Below, in pieces: positions 7,883-16,141 of a DNA stretch of 64,000 nucleotides. Position 1 is the stretch's first letter. The number at the start of each line of letters is the position of its first letter. Location of the stretch: positions 95,508 through 159,507 of the forward strand of contig CAYFPJ010000002.1 of the NCBI GenBank assembly GCA_964344965.1, given 5' to 3'. A program made the translations under genes and the position numbers. The DNA is from UM-FILTER-37-12 sp964344965 (GTDB lineage: Bacteria > Patescibacteriota > Patescibacteriia > Magasanikbacterales > UBA922). Below the pieces are notes generated by a model. It saw nothing but the letters and a program-made list of their open reading frames with translations. It ran no database searches and had not been told where the DNA came from.

Positions 7883-8914
7883 CTACTTCAAATCATCTAA
7901 AAATTGCTTCATAAGCATTGTTGGGACTAAATTGTTCACAAACAAATTGTAGCCCTCTTTTGCTATTTTATCTCTCAAATTTTGGTCATTCTTTAGCATC
8001 AAAATCTTATCTGCCAAATCCTCTGAATTGGCTACTTTACACAATAAAACATCACTTTTGTCTGTGAATAATTCACGAGTTGCTGGTGATTCAGAGGTAA
8101 TCAAAGCTTGTCCAACTGCCAAAGCTTCATAAACTTTATTTGCTATTACTCTTCTTGATTTTGGTGTCTCTCCAAATATACCAAGGCAGACATCAGCCAG
8201 GCCCATATATTTTTTCAAATCATCATAAGGTACATTTGGGATAAAATTGATATTTTGATACTCTTTGTGGCCATCTCCAAACAAATTTTTGATTTTACTA
8301 CCTACAATATTAAAATTGACACCTTTGTCTTTCAAAACCTTAGCTGCACCTAGAATATACTCCACTCCTTGGAGAGGAATGTAAGAGCCATGAAAATGAA
8401 CTGTGAAGGTCTGATCTTTTTTTTCAGCCTCTGTCGGTTTTATAACTTCATCATCTGATCCTACTAGAACACGAATAAATTTTTTCTTGTCTATACGAAA
8501 TTCTTTTACAAAATAATTTATATGTTCATACGTGTCTAGGACTATCTTGTCTGCAAACTTACAACTCAACCAATCCAAGAACCAAAAATATTTTGCTTTC
8601 CAGCTTTTTTTGGTGATTTGCTTTCTATCAAAAACAAGAGAGTCATATAAGGAGACCAGTGCATTGAAGACTATTTTTTTTCTTGTCAAGAGGCTGGCCA
8701 ATATCACACACTGTTGACCCGGGAATCCAACTATCATCAAATCATATTGTTTTCTTATTTGCCAATGTTTTTTTATTAGATCAAAATACTTAGCAACACC
8801 TGTCTTGGCTGTGCCACACTCTATAACTTTGACACCATTCTTCCTTAGTCCGCTGATAAAAATCCTATTCCTGCTGTAGTCTGGCTTATAAAATCCAAAG
8901 TAGCATACTGTCAT
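7883..8914 (-). CDS. Glycosyltransferase, GT-B fold (GT1/GT4-like)
   Basis: A 343-residue protein starting MTVCYFGFYKP. The C-terminal half has the GT4 donor domain: TVHFHGSYIPLQGVEYIL, NINFIPNVPYDDLKKYM, then NKVYEALAVGQALITSESPA, where Glu of the VYEAL motif would contact the nucleotide-sugar. The N-terminal half is divergent. It is predicted cytoplasmic, acting in assembly of the surface polysaccharide encoded around it. The HTH gene promoter lies downstream of its stop, and the fcl-type gene is 9 nt upstream, so it is the distal gene of the UXS-to-here transcript. Acceptor and donor are not identifiable. Confidence 0.8.
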   Translation of the reverse strand: MTVCYFGFYKPDYSRNRIFISGLRKNGVKVIECGTAKTGVAKYFDLIKKHWQIRKQYDLMIVGFPGQQCVILASLLTRKKIVFNALVSLYDSLVFDRKQITKKSWKAKYFWFLDWLSCKFADKIVLDTYEHINYFVKEFRIDKKKFIRVLVGSDDEVIKPTEAEKKDQTFTVHFHGSYIPLQGVEYILGAAKVLKDKGVNFNIVGSKIKNLFGDGHKEYQNINFIPNVPYDDLKKYMGLADVCLGIFGETPKSRRVIANKVYEALAVGQALITSESPATRELFTDKSDVLLCKVANSEDLADKILMLKNDQNLRDKIAKEGYNLFVNNLVPTMLMKQFLDDLK

Positions 8915-8923
8915 ATTTATAAG

Positions 8924-9859
8924 TTATTTTAAATTACTTTCCAAAAACCATTTGTAAGTATCTTGTAATCCTTTTTTAAATTCGGTCTTGTATTGCCATC
9001 CTCTTTTTTCCATTTTACTGACATCGAGCATCTTCCTTGGCATACCATCTGGCTTTGATCTGTCAAAAGTTAAGTTACCTTCGAAACCAACAATCTCTTT
9101 GAGAGTGTATGCCAATTCTTTAATTGAAATATCCACCCCAGTTCCAATATTCAAAAACTCTTTCTCACTATAATTATTCATTAACCAGTATACAGCATCT
9201 GCCAAGTCGTCAACATAGAGGAATTCTCGACGACTGTCACCACTGCCCCAGACCACGACCTCCTCCAATTTGTTGGTCTTGGCTTCGTGCATTCTACGCA
9301 TCAGTCCAGGAATAACATGGGATGATTCCATATCGAAATTATCTCTTGGTCCATAAATATTGGTTGGCATACAAGAAATAAAAATTTGTTCGAACTGCTC
9401 ATGTATTTTTTCGCACAATTTTATTCCTGCTATTTTTGCTAGAGCATAACCTTCGTTGGTTGGTTCTAATTTTCCATTCAAAAAATACTCTTCTTTCATA
9501 GGTTGTTCAGAGTCTCTTGGATAGATACAACTAGAGGCTAAAAACAATAATTTCTTCACATTAGTAACATGCGCTCCCCAGATGACATTGTTTTGGATTT
9601 GCAAATTGTCATACAAAAATTCAGCTGGTCTTGTCATGTTTGCTTTTATGCCGCCAACTTTTGCTGCAGACAATATGACATACTCTGGTTTTTCTTTATC
9701 AAAAAATTTGTGAACAAGATCCTGATCAGTAAGGTCAAGCTCTTTACTAGTCTTTAACAATATATTGCTGTATCCTTCCTTTTGGAATTTTTTCAAAATC
9801 GCAGATCCTACCATCCCAGTATGGCCGGCAATATAAATTTTGGCATTTTTATTTATCAT
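8924..9859 (-). CDS. fcl: GDP-L-fucose synthase family epimerase/reductase (possibly GDP-L-colitose synthase ColC)
   Basis: A 311-residue extended SDR. NADP-binding motif AGHTGMVGSAI at residues 10-20, the characteristic SSCIYPRD segment, and the catalytic YALAK. This is the Fcl/WcaG family, which epimerises C3/C5 and reduces C4 of a GDP-4-keto-6-deoxymannose. Immediately upstream (3 nt) is a ColD-type 3-dehydratase and then gmd. In that context this gene most likely acts as ColC, reducing GDP-4-keto-3,6-dideoxymannose to GDP-L-colitose, an activity known to be carried out by Fcl homologues. Without the dehydratase the product would be GDP-L-fucose. Family assignment is strong; the choice between the two products rests on neighbours. 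Confidence 0.85.
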   Translation of the reverse strand: MINKNAKIYIAGHTGMVGSAILKKFQKEGYSNILLKTSKELDLTDQDLVHKFFDKEKPEYVILSAAKVGGIKANMTRPAEFLYDNLQIQNNVIWGAHVTNVKKLLFLASSCIYPRDSEQPMKEEYFLNGKLEPTNEGYALAKIAGIKLCEKIHEQFEQIFISCMPTNIYGPRDNFDMESSHVIPGLMRRMHEAKTNKLEEVVVWGSGDSRREFLYVDDLADAVYWLMNNYSEKEFLNIGTGVDISIKELAYTLKEIVGFEGNLTFDRSKPDGMPRKMLDVSKMEKRGWQYKTEFKKGLQDTYKWFLESNLK

Positions 9860-9862
9860 ACA

Positions 9863-11041
9863 TTATTTTTCTAAAAGACTACACAACAAGTTAATATCTC
9901 CACTACTAAGTTCTGGGTTATTTGGAAAATAAAATCCATTTTTGTGAACAAAATCAGCATTCTTACAATCTGCAGAGTCATCTATATATTTTTTATAAAA
10001 AGGCTGCTTGGTCATATCACCAGCAATAATTGGACGAATTTCAATGTTGGCTTTTTTGAACTTATTTTTATATTTTTGAAATAGATCTAGGTCTTTACAA
10101 ACAACTGGCATAGCAAAATTGGAAACAACTTCCATGTGCCCTAGTCGTAAAGATATAAAATCGTTGTTTCCTTCTGTAGCTGTTTGGAATTTTTTGAAAT
10201 TGTTTTCTCGCTTCTCTACTATTTCATCCCAATATCCAAGTTGAGCATTGCCAATGAATCCATTAATTTCAGTTGGTCTGGCGTTGTAAGCCAAATCATA
10301 AAAAGTATATCTAGCAAAAAAATCATCAACTTTATTGTTGGTTCTCAGCTGTTGTTGTTTGTTTTCTGACAAATTTCTATCCCAGCCATGAGCTCTGGTA
10401 GCAAGCAACATGGTATGAAGCTCTTCGTCATCAGTACAAATCATTCCTCCTTCGATAGTTGACATATGATGACCAACGAAAAATGAAGCTGTCGAAGCTA
10501 GACCAAAATTACCTAACAATTTACCACTGAACTTGGAGCCCAGTGCTTCACAATTGTCTTCAATGAGTAAAATATCATTTTCTAAGCAATATTTTTCAAT
10601 CTTATCCAAGTCATCACAAAAGCCCAAAACATTGGTAATAAACAGAGCATCCAAATTTTTCTTACAATCCAATAAAGTGTTGGTCGAGATATTGAGTGTC
10701 TCTACTTCACAGTCAATTGGAACTGGCACCAAACCAAGCTGTATCAAGGGCATGACATTGGTGGCCCAAGTAAGTGCTGAAAAGCCAACCTTATCACCTT
10801 TTTTTAATCTACCTAAGTTTAGTAAAGATTGAATCAGTACTAGATTGGCACTACTGCCACTCGTCACAAAGACGGCATACTTTCTTTCTTGTTTTTCGGC
10901 AAATGATTTTTCAAATTTTGAACACTCCTCACTCATGCTCAATACTTTTGACTTTGTAATAAAATCAACCAATTTCTTTTTAGTCTTGTTTTCGTTATAA
11001 AAAGTTGATTTGATCAGTTTAATCATAAGGCTGATTGTCAT
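9863..11041 (-). CDS. colD: GDP-4-keto-6-deoxy-D-mannose 3-dehydratase (ColD)
   Basis: A 392-residue fold-type I PLP enzyme of the DegT/DnrJ/EryC1 family. Asp162 in LIEDNCEALGS is the residue that pairs with the pyridine nitrogen. The segment SFFVGHHMSTIEGGM aligns with the family's catalytic-lysine loop, but the lysine is replaced by His (His191 from this start). That substitution is the hallmark of ColD, which removes the C3 hydroxyl of GDP-4-keto-6-deoxymannose using PLP and glutamate instead of transaminating. The start overlaps the gmd stop by one base (TAATG); an internal ATG at 11026 is an alternative start. Flanked by gmd and an Fcl/ColC-type reductase, it completes a GDP-L-colitose route. 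Confidence 0.85.
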   Translation of the reverse strand: MTISLMIKLIKSTFYNENKTKKKLVDFITKSKVLSMSEECSKFEKSFAEKQERKYAVFVTSGSSANLVLIQSLLNLGRLKKGDKVGFSALTWATNVMPLIQLGLVPVPIDCEVETLNISTNTLLDCKKNLDALFITNVLGFCDDLDKIEKYCLENDILLIEDNCEALGSKFSGKLLGNFGLASTASFFVGHHMSTIEGGMICTDDEELHTMLLATRAHGWDRNLSENKQQQLRTNNKVDDFFARYTFYDLAYNARPTEINGFIGNAQLGYWDEIVEKRENNFKKFQTATEGNNDFISLRLGHMEVVSNFAMPVVCKDLDLFQKYKNKFKKANIEIRPIIAGDMTKQPFYKKYIDDSADCKNADFVHKNGFYFPNNPELSSGDINLLCSLLEK

Positions 11042-12093
11042 TAATCGAGATGCTTACTCGCGTCAGCACCCAATTCTGTAAATTCTGCCTCGACCATAAG
11101 ACGCACAAGATCATTAAATTTAACTTTTGGAGTCCATCCCAATTTTGTCTTGGCCTTAGAAGAATCTCCTATCAGTACGTCTACCTCTGCTGGACGTAAA
11201 TATCTAGGGTCAATTTCTATCAATGTTTTTCCACTTTTTTTATCAACACCTTTTTCTTCCAATCCTTCTTCTTGCCATTCAATCTCATACCCCAATAGTT
11301 TTGCAGACTCTTCTACAAATTCCCTTACACTATGCGTCTCTCCTGTAGATATCACATAATCTTCAGGAGTATCTTGCTGGAGCATCAACCACATCGCTTC
11401 CACATAATCCTTGGCATATCCCCAGTCTCTTTTGGCATCTAGATTACCAAGATACAATTTTTCTTGTTTGCCAAGCTTGATTTTTACCAAAGCATTGGTG
11501 ATTTTTTTTGTTACAAAAGTACCTCCCCTTCTTGGAGATTCATGATTGAACAAAATTCCATTACAAACAAACATATCATAGGCCTCTCTGTAGTTGATCC
11601 CTATCCAGTGAGCAAAAACCTTAGCACAAGCATAAGGACTGCGAGGATAAAAAGGGGTTGTTTCTGTTTGGGGAGATTCCAATACTTTTCCAAACATCTC
11701 GCTAGACCCTGCTTGATAAAATTTAGCTTTAATATTCATATCTCTCATAGCGTCAAGAAGACGTAAAGTACCAAGACCATCAGTATTAGCAGTATATTCT
11801 GGTATTTCAAAACTTACTTTGACATGACTTTGGGCACCAAGATGATAGATCTCATCTGGTTGAATTTTTGAAATTACCCTTGAAATATTGGAGCCATCTG
11901 TCAAATCTCCATAATGGAGAAATAGTTTGACGTTCTCTTCATGTAGATCCTGAAAAATATGATCAATACGATCGGTATTAAAGCTACTACTTCTGCGAAT
12001 TATTCCGTGGACTTCATAGTCTTTTTTCAAAAGAAATTCAGCTAAATAACTACCATCTTGACCAGTGATGCCTGTAATGAGTGCTTTTTTCAT
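11041..12093 (-). CDS. gmd: GDP-mannose 4,6-dehydratase
   Basis: A 350-residue extended SDR with the Gmd signatures: ALITGITGQDGSYLAE at the N-terminus, IIRRSSSFNTDRIDHI, HYGDLTDGSN, the catalytic SSEMFG and YACAK motifs, and NHESPRRGGTFVTRK-like NHESPRRGGTFVTKK. It converts GDP-D-mannose to GDP-4-keto-6-deoxy-D-mannose in the cytosol, the common precursor of fucose, rhamnose, perosamine and colitose. It is directly upstream of colD with a 1-nt overlap and 3 nt downstream of a glycosyltransferase-like gene, so it is part of the same transcript. Length and motifs are complete. No GDP-mannose synthesis genes are visible in this window. Confidence 0.95.
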   Translation of the reverse strand: MKKALITGITGQDGSYLAEFLLKKDYEVHGIIRRSSSFNTDRIDHIFQDLHEENVKLFLHYGDLTDGSNISRVISKIQPDEIYHLGAQSHVKVSFEIPEYTANTDGLGTLRLLDAMRDMNIKAKFYQAGSSEMFGKVLESPQTETTPFYPRSPYACAKVFAHWIGINYREAYDMFVCNGILFNHESPRRGGTFVTKKITNALVKIKLGKQEKLYLGNLDAKRDWGYAKDYVEAMWLMLQQDTPEDYVISTGETHSVREFVEESAKLLGYEIEWQEEGLEEKGVDKKSGKTLIEIDPRYLRPAEVDVLIGDSSKAKTKLGWTPKVKFNDLVRLMVEAEFTELGADASKHLD

Positions 12094-12096
12094 ATA

Positions 12097-12879
12097 CTAT
12101 TTTATTTTGCTTTTTAATATTAACAAATGTTTTATTATTGGAAATTTTCTAATTCTGTATAAAAAGTAATTCTTTTTTGATTGGACTGATCTTTTGTTTG
12201 TATCCAATTTTACGCCATGCTTCTTACAAAAATTCACCGCACCAAGATCCCAAACACCTTTTTTTATAGCAGTGGAATAATAACTTACCGCAGGATTATT
12301 ATTTCTATTCCACATCTTACTTCTTTTAACACTAAGAAAATGTTTTTGGCAACTTCTTGATCTCTCTGTTCCTTTCAATTCTACTTCCCAAGCATTTTCA
12401 CCGTCAACCAGCAAATCTAAGAAATCTTTTTTGTTCCAGATCGCAGACATGAGAGATGTCCTATATGGCGCCTGACTATCAATCTCACCTACTTCGGAGT
12501 AATCTTTGAAAGGCCTGTCTGGTCCTGGTGATGGGTATAGTCTTAGGTAAGCAACGTCTTCACTTTGTGCTATTTCCAGCAACTTTTCAATACGTTTTGT
12601 ATCGACTCTTTTATTCAAAAAATAATCTTCAATAAAAAATATAAAGTAATCACTTTCAATATTTTCTAGAGCAATCTTTATATTACTTGTCCAATTTTTA
12701 TCTTCTCCCACCTTTAGAGTTTTTACTCTATCATCTTGATAATCCAAATAGTTTGATATCAAATAAACAGGAAACGGACAGTCTGGCCAATACTTAAAAA
12801 AGAAGGTAAAAAATGGTTTCCATACATCTTGGTAAGCATCAAATGAAGAGACTACAATTGAACAATTTTGGTTTTCCAT
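12097..12879 (-). CDS. Glycosyltransferase-like protein, family not assigned
   Basis: A 260-residue soluble protein starting with SIVVSSFDAY. A run DYFIFFIEDYFLN near residue 80-95 resembles the acidic metal-binding region of GT-A glycosyltransferases, and later aromatic- and charge-rich segments (WNKKDFLDLL, KSKMWNRNN-like) are compatible with a nucleotide-sugar enzyme. No diagnostic catalytic motif is secure. It sits between the colitose genes and other transferases with 3-nt spacing to gmd, so a role in building the same glycan is likely by context only. The C-terminus is strongly basic, which could help peripheral membrane binding. Confidence 0.55.
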   Translation of the reverse strand: MENQNCSIVVSSFDAYQDVWKPFFTFFFKYWPDCPFPVYLISNYLDYQDDRVKTLKVGEDKNWTSNIKIALENIESDYFIFFIEDYFLNKRVDTKRIEKLLEIAQSEDVAYLRLYPSPGPDRPFKDYSEVGEIDSQAPYRTSLMSAIWNKKDFLDLLVDGENAWEVELKGTERSRSCQKHFLSVKRSKMWNRNNNPAVSYYSTAIKKGVWDLGAVNFCKKHGVKLDTNKRSVQSKKNYFLYRIRKFPIIKHLLILKSKIK

Positions 12880-12916
12880 AACAATAAGTGAGAGGGCGTT
12901 GCCAATCTAAGTTTGA

Positions 12917-12999
12917 AGGCAGAAGTATGTCCCTTTGTCTTGAGCACGACTGCTTGCGACCTTGAGTTCGTGCCAAGACAAAGGGACATACTTCTGCCT
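12917..12999. repeat. Perfect 25-bp inverted repeat with secondary stem (palindromic element)
   Basis: Arms 12917-12941 and 12975-12999 are exact reverse complements. The 33-nt spacer contains a further GCACGA...TCGTGC pair, so the whole 83 bp can fold as one long hairpin. There is no T-tract after it. It separates two minus-strand glycan genes in a 141-nt gap, while most gene pairs in the cluster overlap. Confidence 0.85.
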
Positions 13000-13020
13000 G
13001 AAGGGTACAACTTAACTTAA

Positions 13021-14007
13021 CTATTTTACCATACCAGCATCCTTGGCTCTAGATAAAATCTCCAAGACTCTTGCCTTGCTGGAATGTTTTGACAAAATAT
13101 CATTATATTCAATTTCCAGATCTAATTTATCATATTCATTACGTAAAAAATAGGCCATTTTCCTCAATTGATCCTGAAAATCATGTAAGTTGTCAAATTC
13201 CCAAATTCGTTCATAATTCAAGTTATCACTACTAGAATGATATATATCTATAGACTCTGTTAGTAGCAGACAATTATTTCCCAGTATTTCCCAAAATCTA
13301 GCTGTATCATAGCCACCACCTCCTACTGACACTCCTACTTTCGACTTAGATAATAAATTGTAAAACTGGCCAGGACTTTCTGTCCTCTCTACTCTATAAG
13401 TAAAATTGTTCTTTTCACAAAAATCAACAAGAAGCTCTCTCACGTATCTTCTCATCAGAGGATATTCATCTTGACCAAAAATACAAACAAAATCAATATC
13501 TTTGGTAACACCTTTTTCATAATATTCTAAATACTTGGATTCTATTCCAAAAGGAAAAGGCGTGACCCCATACAAGTATGGCTTTTCTCTTTTGAAATAA
13601 AGTGAGCATTTCTCAATCATCTCCTTGTCTACTTTGCCCAGCTCATCATAATCACCTGTTACCAATTTTTTTTGAATTTCAAAATCATAACGATTATTTT
13701 TACCGACTTCTGACCCATCTATGAAAACTATTTTTTTCCATTGTCCTATTTTTTGGGCCAGCTTTGTATTGGTGTTTTTTTTTCCCCAGACCAAAAAAAT
13801 TAAGTCCGCACTCTTTGCAAAACTAGTAAAATCATCTTTATCCAATATTTTGTCTTTAATATTATTGGTGCGACATGGATAATCTGAAGAAAATCTAAAA
13901 GATAATTCTGGATTTCCCTGCTGCAATGTGATGAGTCCGTCTATAATAGTATCACAAAGATAATCTTGTTTTTTGATTGGTGTGATGACTGCTATTTTAT
14001 AATTCAT
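13021..14007 (-). CDS. GT1/CgeB-like glycosyltransferase family protein
   Basis: A 328-residue soluble protein. The second half resembles the C-terminal domain of GT1/CgeB-like proteins: DIDFVCIFGQDEYPLMRRYVREL, then SKVGVSVGGGGYDTARFWEILGNNCLLLTES. In this type the Arg/Glu of the TARFWE region lies near the donor phosphate. The N-terminal half is less conserved but includes ADLIFLVWGKKN. It is probably a cytoplasmic transferase in the surface-glycan pathway. The 4-nt overlap with the downstream GT4 gene shows translational coupling. Sugar and acceptor are unknown; family assignment is by pattern only. Confidence 0.6.
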   Translation of the reverse strand: MNYKIAVITPIKKQDYLCDTIIDGLITLQQGNPELSFRFSSDYPCRTNNIKDKILDKDDFTSFAKSADLIFLVWGKKNTNTKLAQKIGQWKKIVFIDGSEVGKNNRYDFEIQKKLVTGDYDELGKVDKEMIEKCSLYFKREKPYLYGVTPFPFGIESKYLEYYEKGVTKDIDFVCIFGQDEYPLMRRYVRELLVDFCEKNNFTYRVERTESPGQFYNLLSKSKVGVSVGGGGYDTARFWEILGNNCLLLTESIDIYHSSSDNLNYERIWEFDNLHDFQDQLRKMAYFLRNEYDKLDLEIEYNDILSKHSSKARVLEILSRAKDAGMVK

Positions 14008-15065
14008 AAATTTACTAATTCTTTTACGGTCTTATCAATTAAATTTTCTAGACTATACTCCTGGACAATTTTCTTTGCCAATTTATGACTAACGTCTGTC
14101 TTATCTTTTCCTCCCATTTTCATTATATTGGAAATTTTTTTAGCCAATTCAAATTTGTCTTCTTTTTCTAAAATTAAAATATTTTTAAAATCTCCAAAAA
14201 CATTTTCAAAAGTCTTATTCAGAGCTATTGCTGAAGTGCCGCAAGACAAGCTCTCTAAGACAGCCTTATCCATCCCACCAGTCTGACAAAGATTGACGCT
14301 CAAGTCTGCTCCACCATATACTGCTGCCATGTCTTTGTTGGGAACATCACCAACAAAATTAATATATGATCTCAAATTATTTGAATCTACCAAAGATTCT
14401 AACTCTGCCAAGTACTCTTTGTCATCAATATAAATAGGTGATCCAACCAAATCCACCTGAATACTTGTAACACCTTCTTGATTTACTAAATGGTCGATGG
14501 CCATAATCAAAAGCTTCTGATTTTTGATATGACTAATACGACCAACATAAATAATTTTAAAAATCTCATCAGTAGAATTATTGGTATGACACTGAAACTT
14601 ATCTGTATCAATACCATGGCCCAGTATTTTTACTTTTTTACTGTCTAGTAGAAAACCATCTTTTGACGCCGTAAAAATCCTGTGTGTTAGGGCCTCAGCC
14701 AATTTCAATTTGATATTTACTGCTTTGTGTACATACCAAATAATTATCTTCTTACCAAGTAATCTCCAAACAAGTCCTCCCAAAATCACGTACTCCGGAT
14801 TCATATGTACAAAGACGCGATCATAGTCTTTTCTCTTCTCCCAGATGTATTTATAAAATCTGTAGAGATATTTGAAACGCGAAGAAATAACTTCTTTTCC
14901 CAAACTCAAGACCTCCACATTGCTTGGCAAGTCGTATTCTCCTTTTTCAAGACATATTACAGTTACTTTTTCAAATTTATTAGCAAACTTTTTGAGCCAA
15001 TCATGAAAAAATCCCAATACACTGTCATTGATATCCACTTTTTGTGTCAGTATTAACAAATTCAT
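14004..15065 (-). CDS. GT4-family glycosyltransferase
   Basis: A 353-residue GT4 enzyme. The N-domain begins MNLLILTQKVD with WLKKFANKFEKVTVICLE; the donor domain has IIYVGRISHIKNQKLLIMA, LVGSP, INFVGDVPNKDMAAVY and then GGMDKAVLESLSCGTSAIALN. The last stretch is the EX7E-type nucleotide-sugar site, but the first Glu appears as Met/Asp (GGMDKAVLE), a mild deviation. It is predicted to act at the cytoplasmic membrane face. Overlaps of 4 nt on both sides place it in a strictly co-translated run of transferases (13021-17148). Confidence 0.85.
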   Translation of the reverse strand: MNLLILTQKVDINDSVLGFFHDWLKKFANKFEKVTVICLEKGEYDLPSNVEVLSLGKEVISSRFKYLYRFYKYIWEKRKDYDRVFVHMNPEYVILGGLVWRLLGKKIIIWYVHKAVNIKLKLAEALTHRIFTASKDGFLLDSKKVKILGHGIDTDKFQCHTNNSTDEIFKIIYVGRISHIKNQKLLIMAIDHLVNQEGVTSIQVDLVGSPIYIDDKEYLAELESLVDSNNLRSYINFVGDVPNKDMAAVYGGADLSVNLCQTGGMDKAVLESLSCGTSAIALNKTFENVFGDFKNILILEKEDKFELAKKISNIMKMGGKDKTDVSHKLAKKIVQEYSLENLIDKTVKELVNL

Positions 15066-16141
15066 ATTCTAGCTTTTTCCCAAGATTGTTTGTATAATTT
15101 CAAGATTTCACTCTTGCTCGGCAAGCTCAAAGCTGTCTTTCTAGCCATGGCACCAAGATTCTTTCTCAATTGACTACCCTCAATCATCTTTTTCATAGCA
15201 TTTAACAAGGCAGGTCTTTCACCAACTGGTATTATCACTCCACTTTCTCCATCTTTGATCACTTCTCCTGCCAGGCCAACATCTGTCATGATAATTGGTA
15301 AGGCAAAGCTGGCCGCCTCGACCACCACCATCCCCCACCCCTCGCTGTCTGAGGTCAGAAGGAGGCAGTCAGCTTGACTATAGAATTTTTCTAATTCATT
15401 TTTATCTTTATGTCCAAGTAATTTAATATTATTTTCCAATTTCAAATCTACAATCTTCTTTTTCAAACTATCTCTTTCTGGCCCATCTCCTACTACCCAT
15501 AGTTCAATGTTTTGTTTTTCTTTCAAGATCTCAGACATGGCTTCGATTTGCAATTCAATATTTTTTACTGGGACTAAGCGTCCAACTGTCAAAAAGATAA
15601 ACTTATCAGAATTTTTTACTTTCTGGTCATTACTATGTAATTTGACGTCAGAAAAAATCGGAACGACAGTAATTTTACCACCTACAATCCCATACTCATC
15701 AATCAAATTACTCTTTGATCTTTTACTTACAGTACGTACAGCATTTGCTCTTTTCAAGACAAATCTTGATATTTTATTGCGAAGCCAATTTTGTTTTTCC
15801 CAACCATGGACTTGTATCTCTAGACCAATATTAAATTTTTTAGCCAAAATCAATCCCACTAAAGCTAAATAATACTGATCTTGAATTGTTATCACTGTAT
15901 ATCTACTATCTTTACAAAGTTTTTTTGCTATTTTGTAAATTTTCAAGAGAGTTGTTACTTTTAAATTTCCTTGTACCCCAAAAACAGAGACATTACTAGA
16001 AATATCCAACTTACCATCGTCTCTAGACGGCACAACCACAGTATACAAATCCACTAAACTTCCATAATCCCTTATCCTGTTGGCCAGGACTGAATCTTTC
16101 ACTAAAGCTGAATTGTCTAGTCCCAAACTCAAAATCTTCAT
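15062..16141 (-). CDS. GT4-family glycosyltransferase
   Basis: A 359-residue GT4 transferase with a clear donor-binding half: FLTVGRLVPVKNIELQIEAM, LWVVGDGPERDSLKK, IKLLGHKDKNELEKFYSQAD, LLTSDSEGWGMVVVEAA (EX7E motif intact), then PIIMTDVGLAGEVI. The N-domain carries IQVHGWEKQNW and RANAVRTVSKRSK typical of the GT4 acceptor side. Retaining, cytoplasmic, nucleotide-sugar dependent. It overlaps both neighbours by 4 nt. The high similarity of layout to the adjacent transferases fits sequential addition of sugars to one repeat unit. Confidence 0.9.
   Translation of the reverse strand: MKILSLGLDNSALVKDSVLANRIRDYGSLVDLYTVVVPSRDDGKLDISSNVSVFGVQGNLKVTTLLKIYKIAKKLCKDSRYTVITIQDQYYLALVGLILAKKFNIGLEIQVHGWEKQNWLRNKISRFVLKRANAVRTVSKRSKSNLIDEYGIVGGKITVVPIFSDVKLHSNDQKVKNSDKFIFLTVGRLVPVKNIELQIEAMSEILKEKQNIELWVVGDGPERDSLKKKIVDLKLENNIKLLGHKDKNELEKFYSQADCLLLTSDSEGWGMVVVEAASFALPIIMTDVGLAGEVIKDGESGVIIPVGERPALLNAMKKMIEGSQLRKNLGAMARKTALSLPSKSEILKLYKQSWEKARI

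Noticed and set aside
9863..11041. Sugar aminotransferase (perosamine/PerA type)
   Set aside because: The PLP-binding lysine required for transamination is replaced by His in the GHHMSTIEGG loop, which points to the 3-dehydratase ColD.
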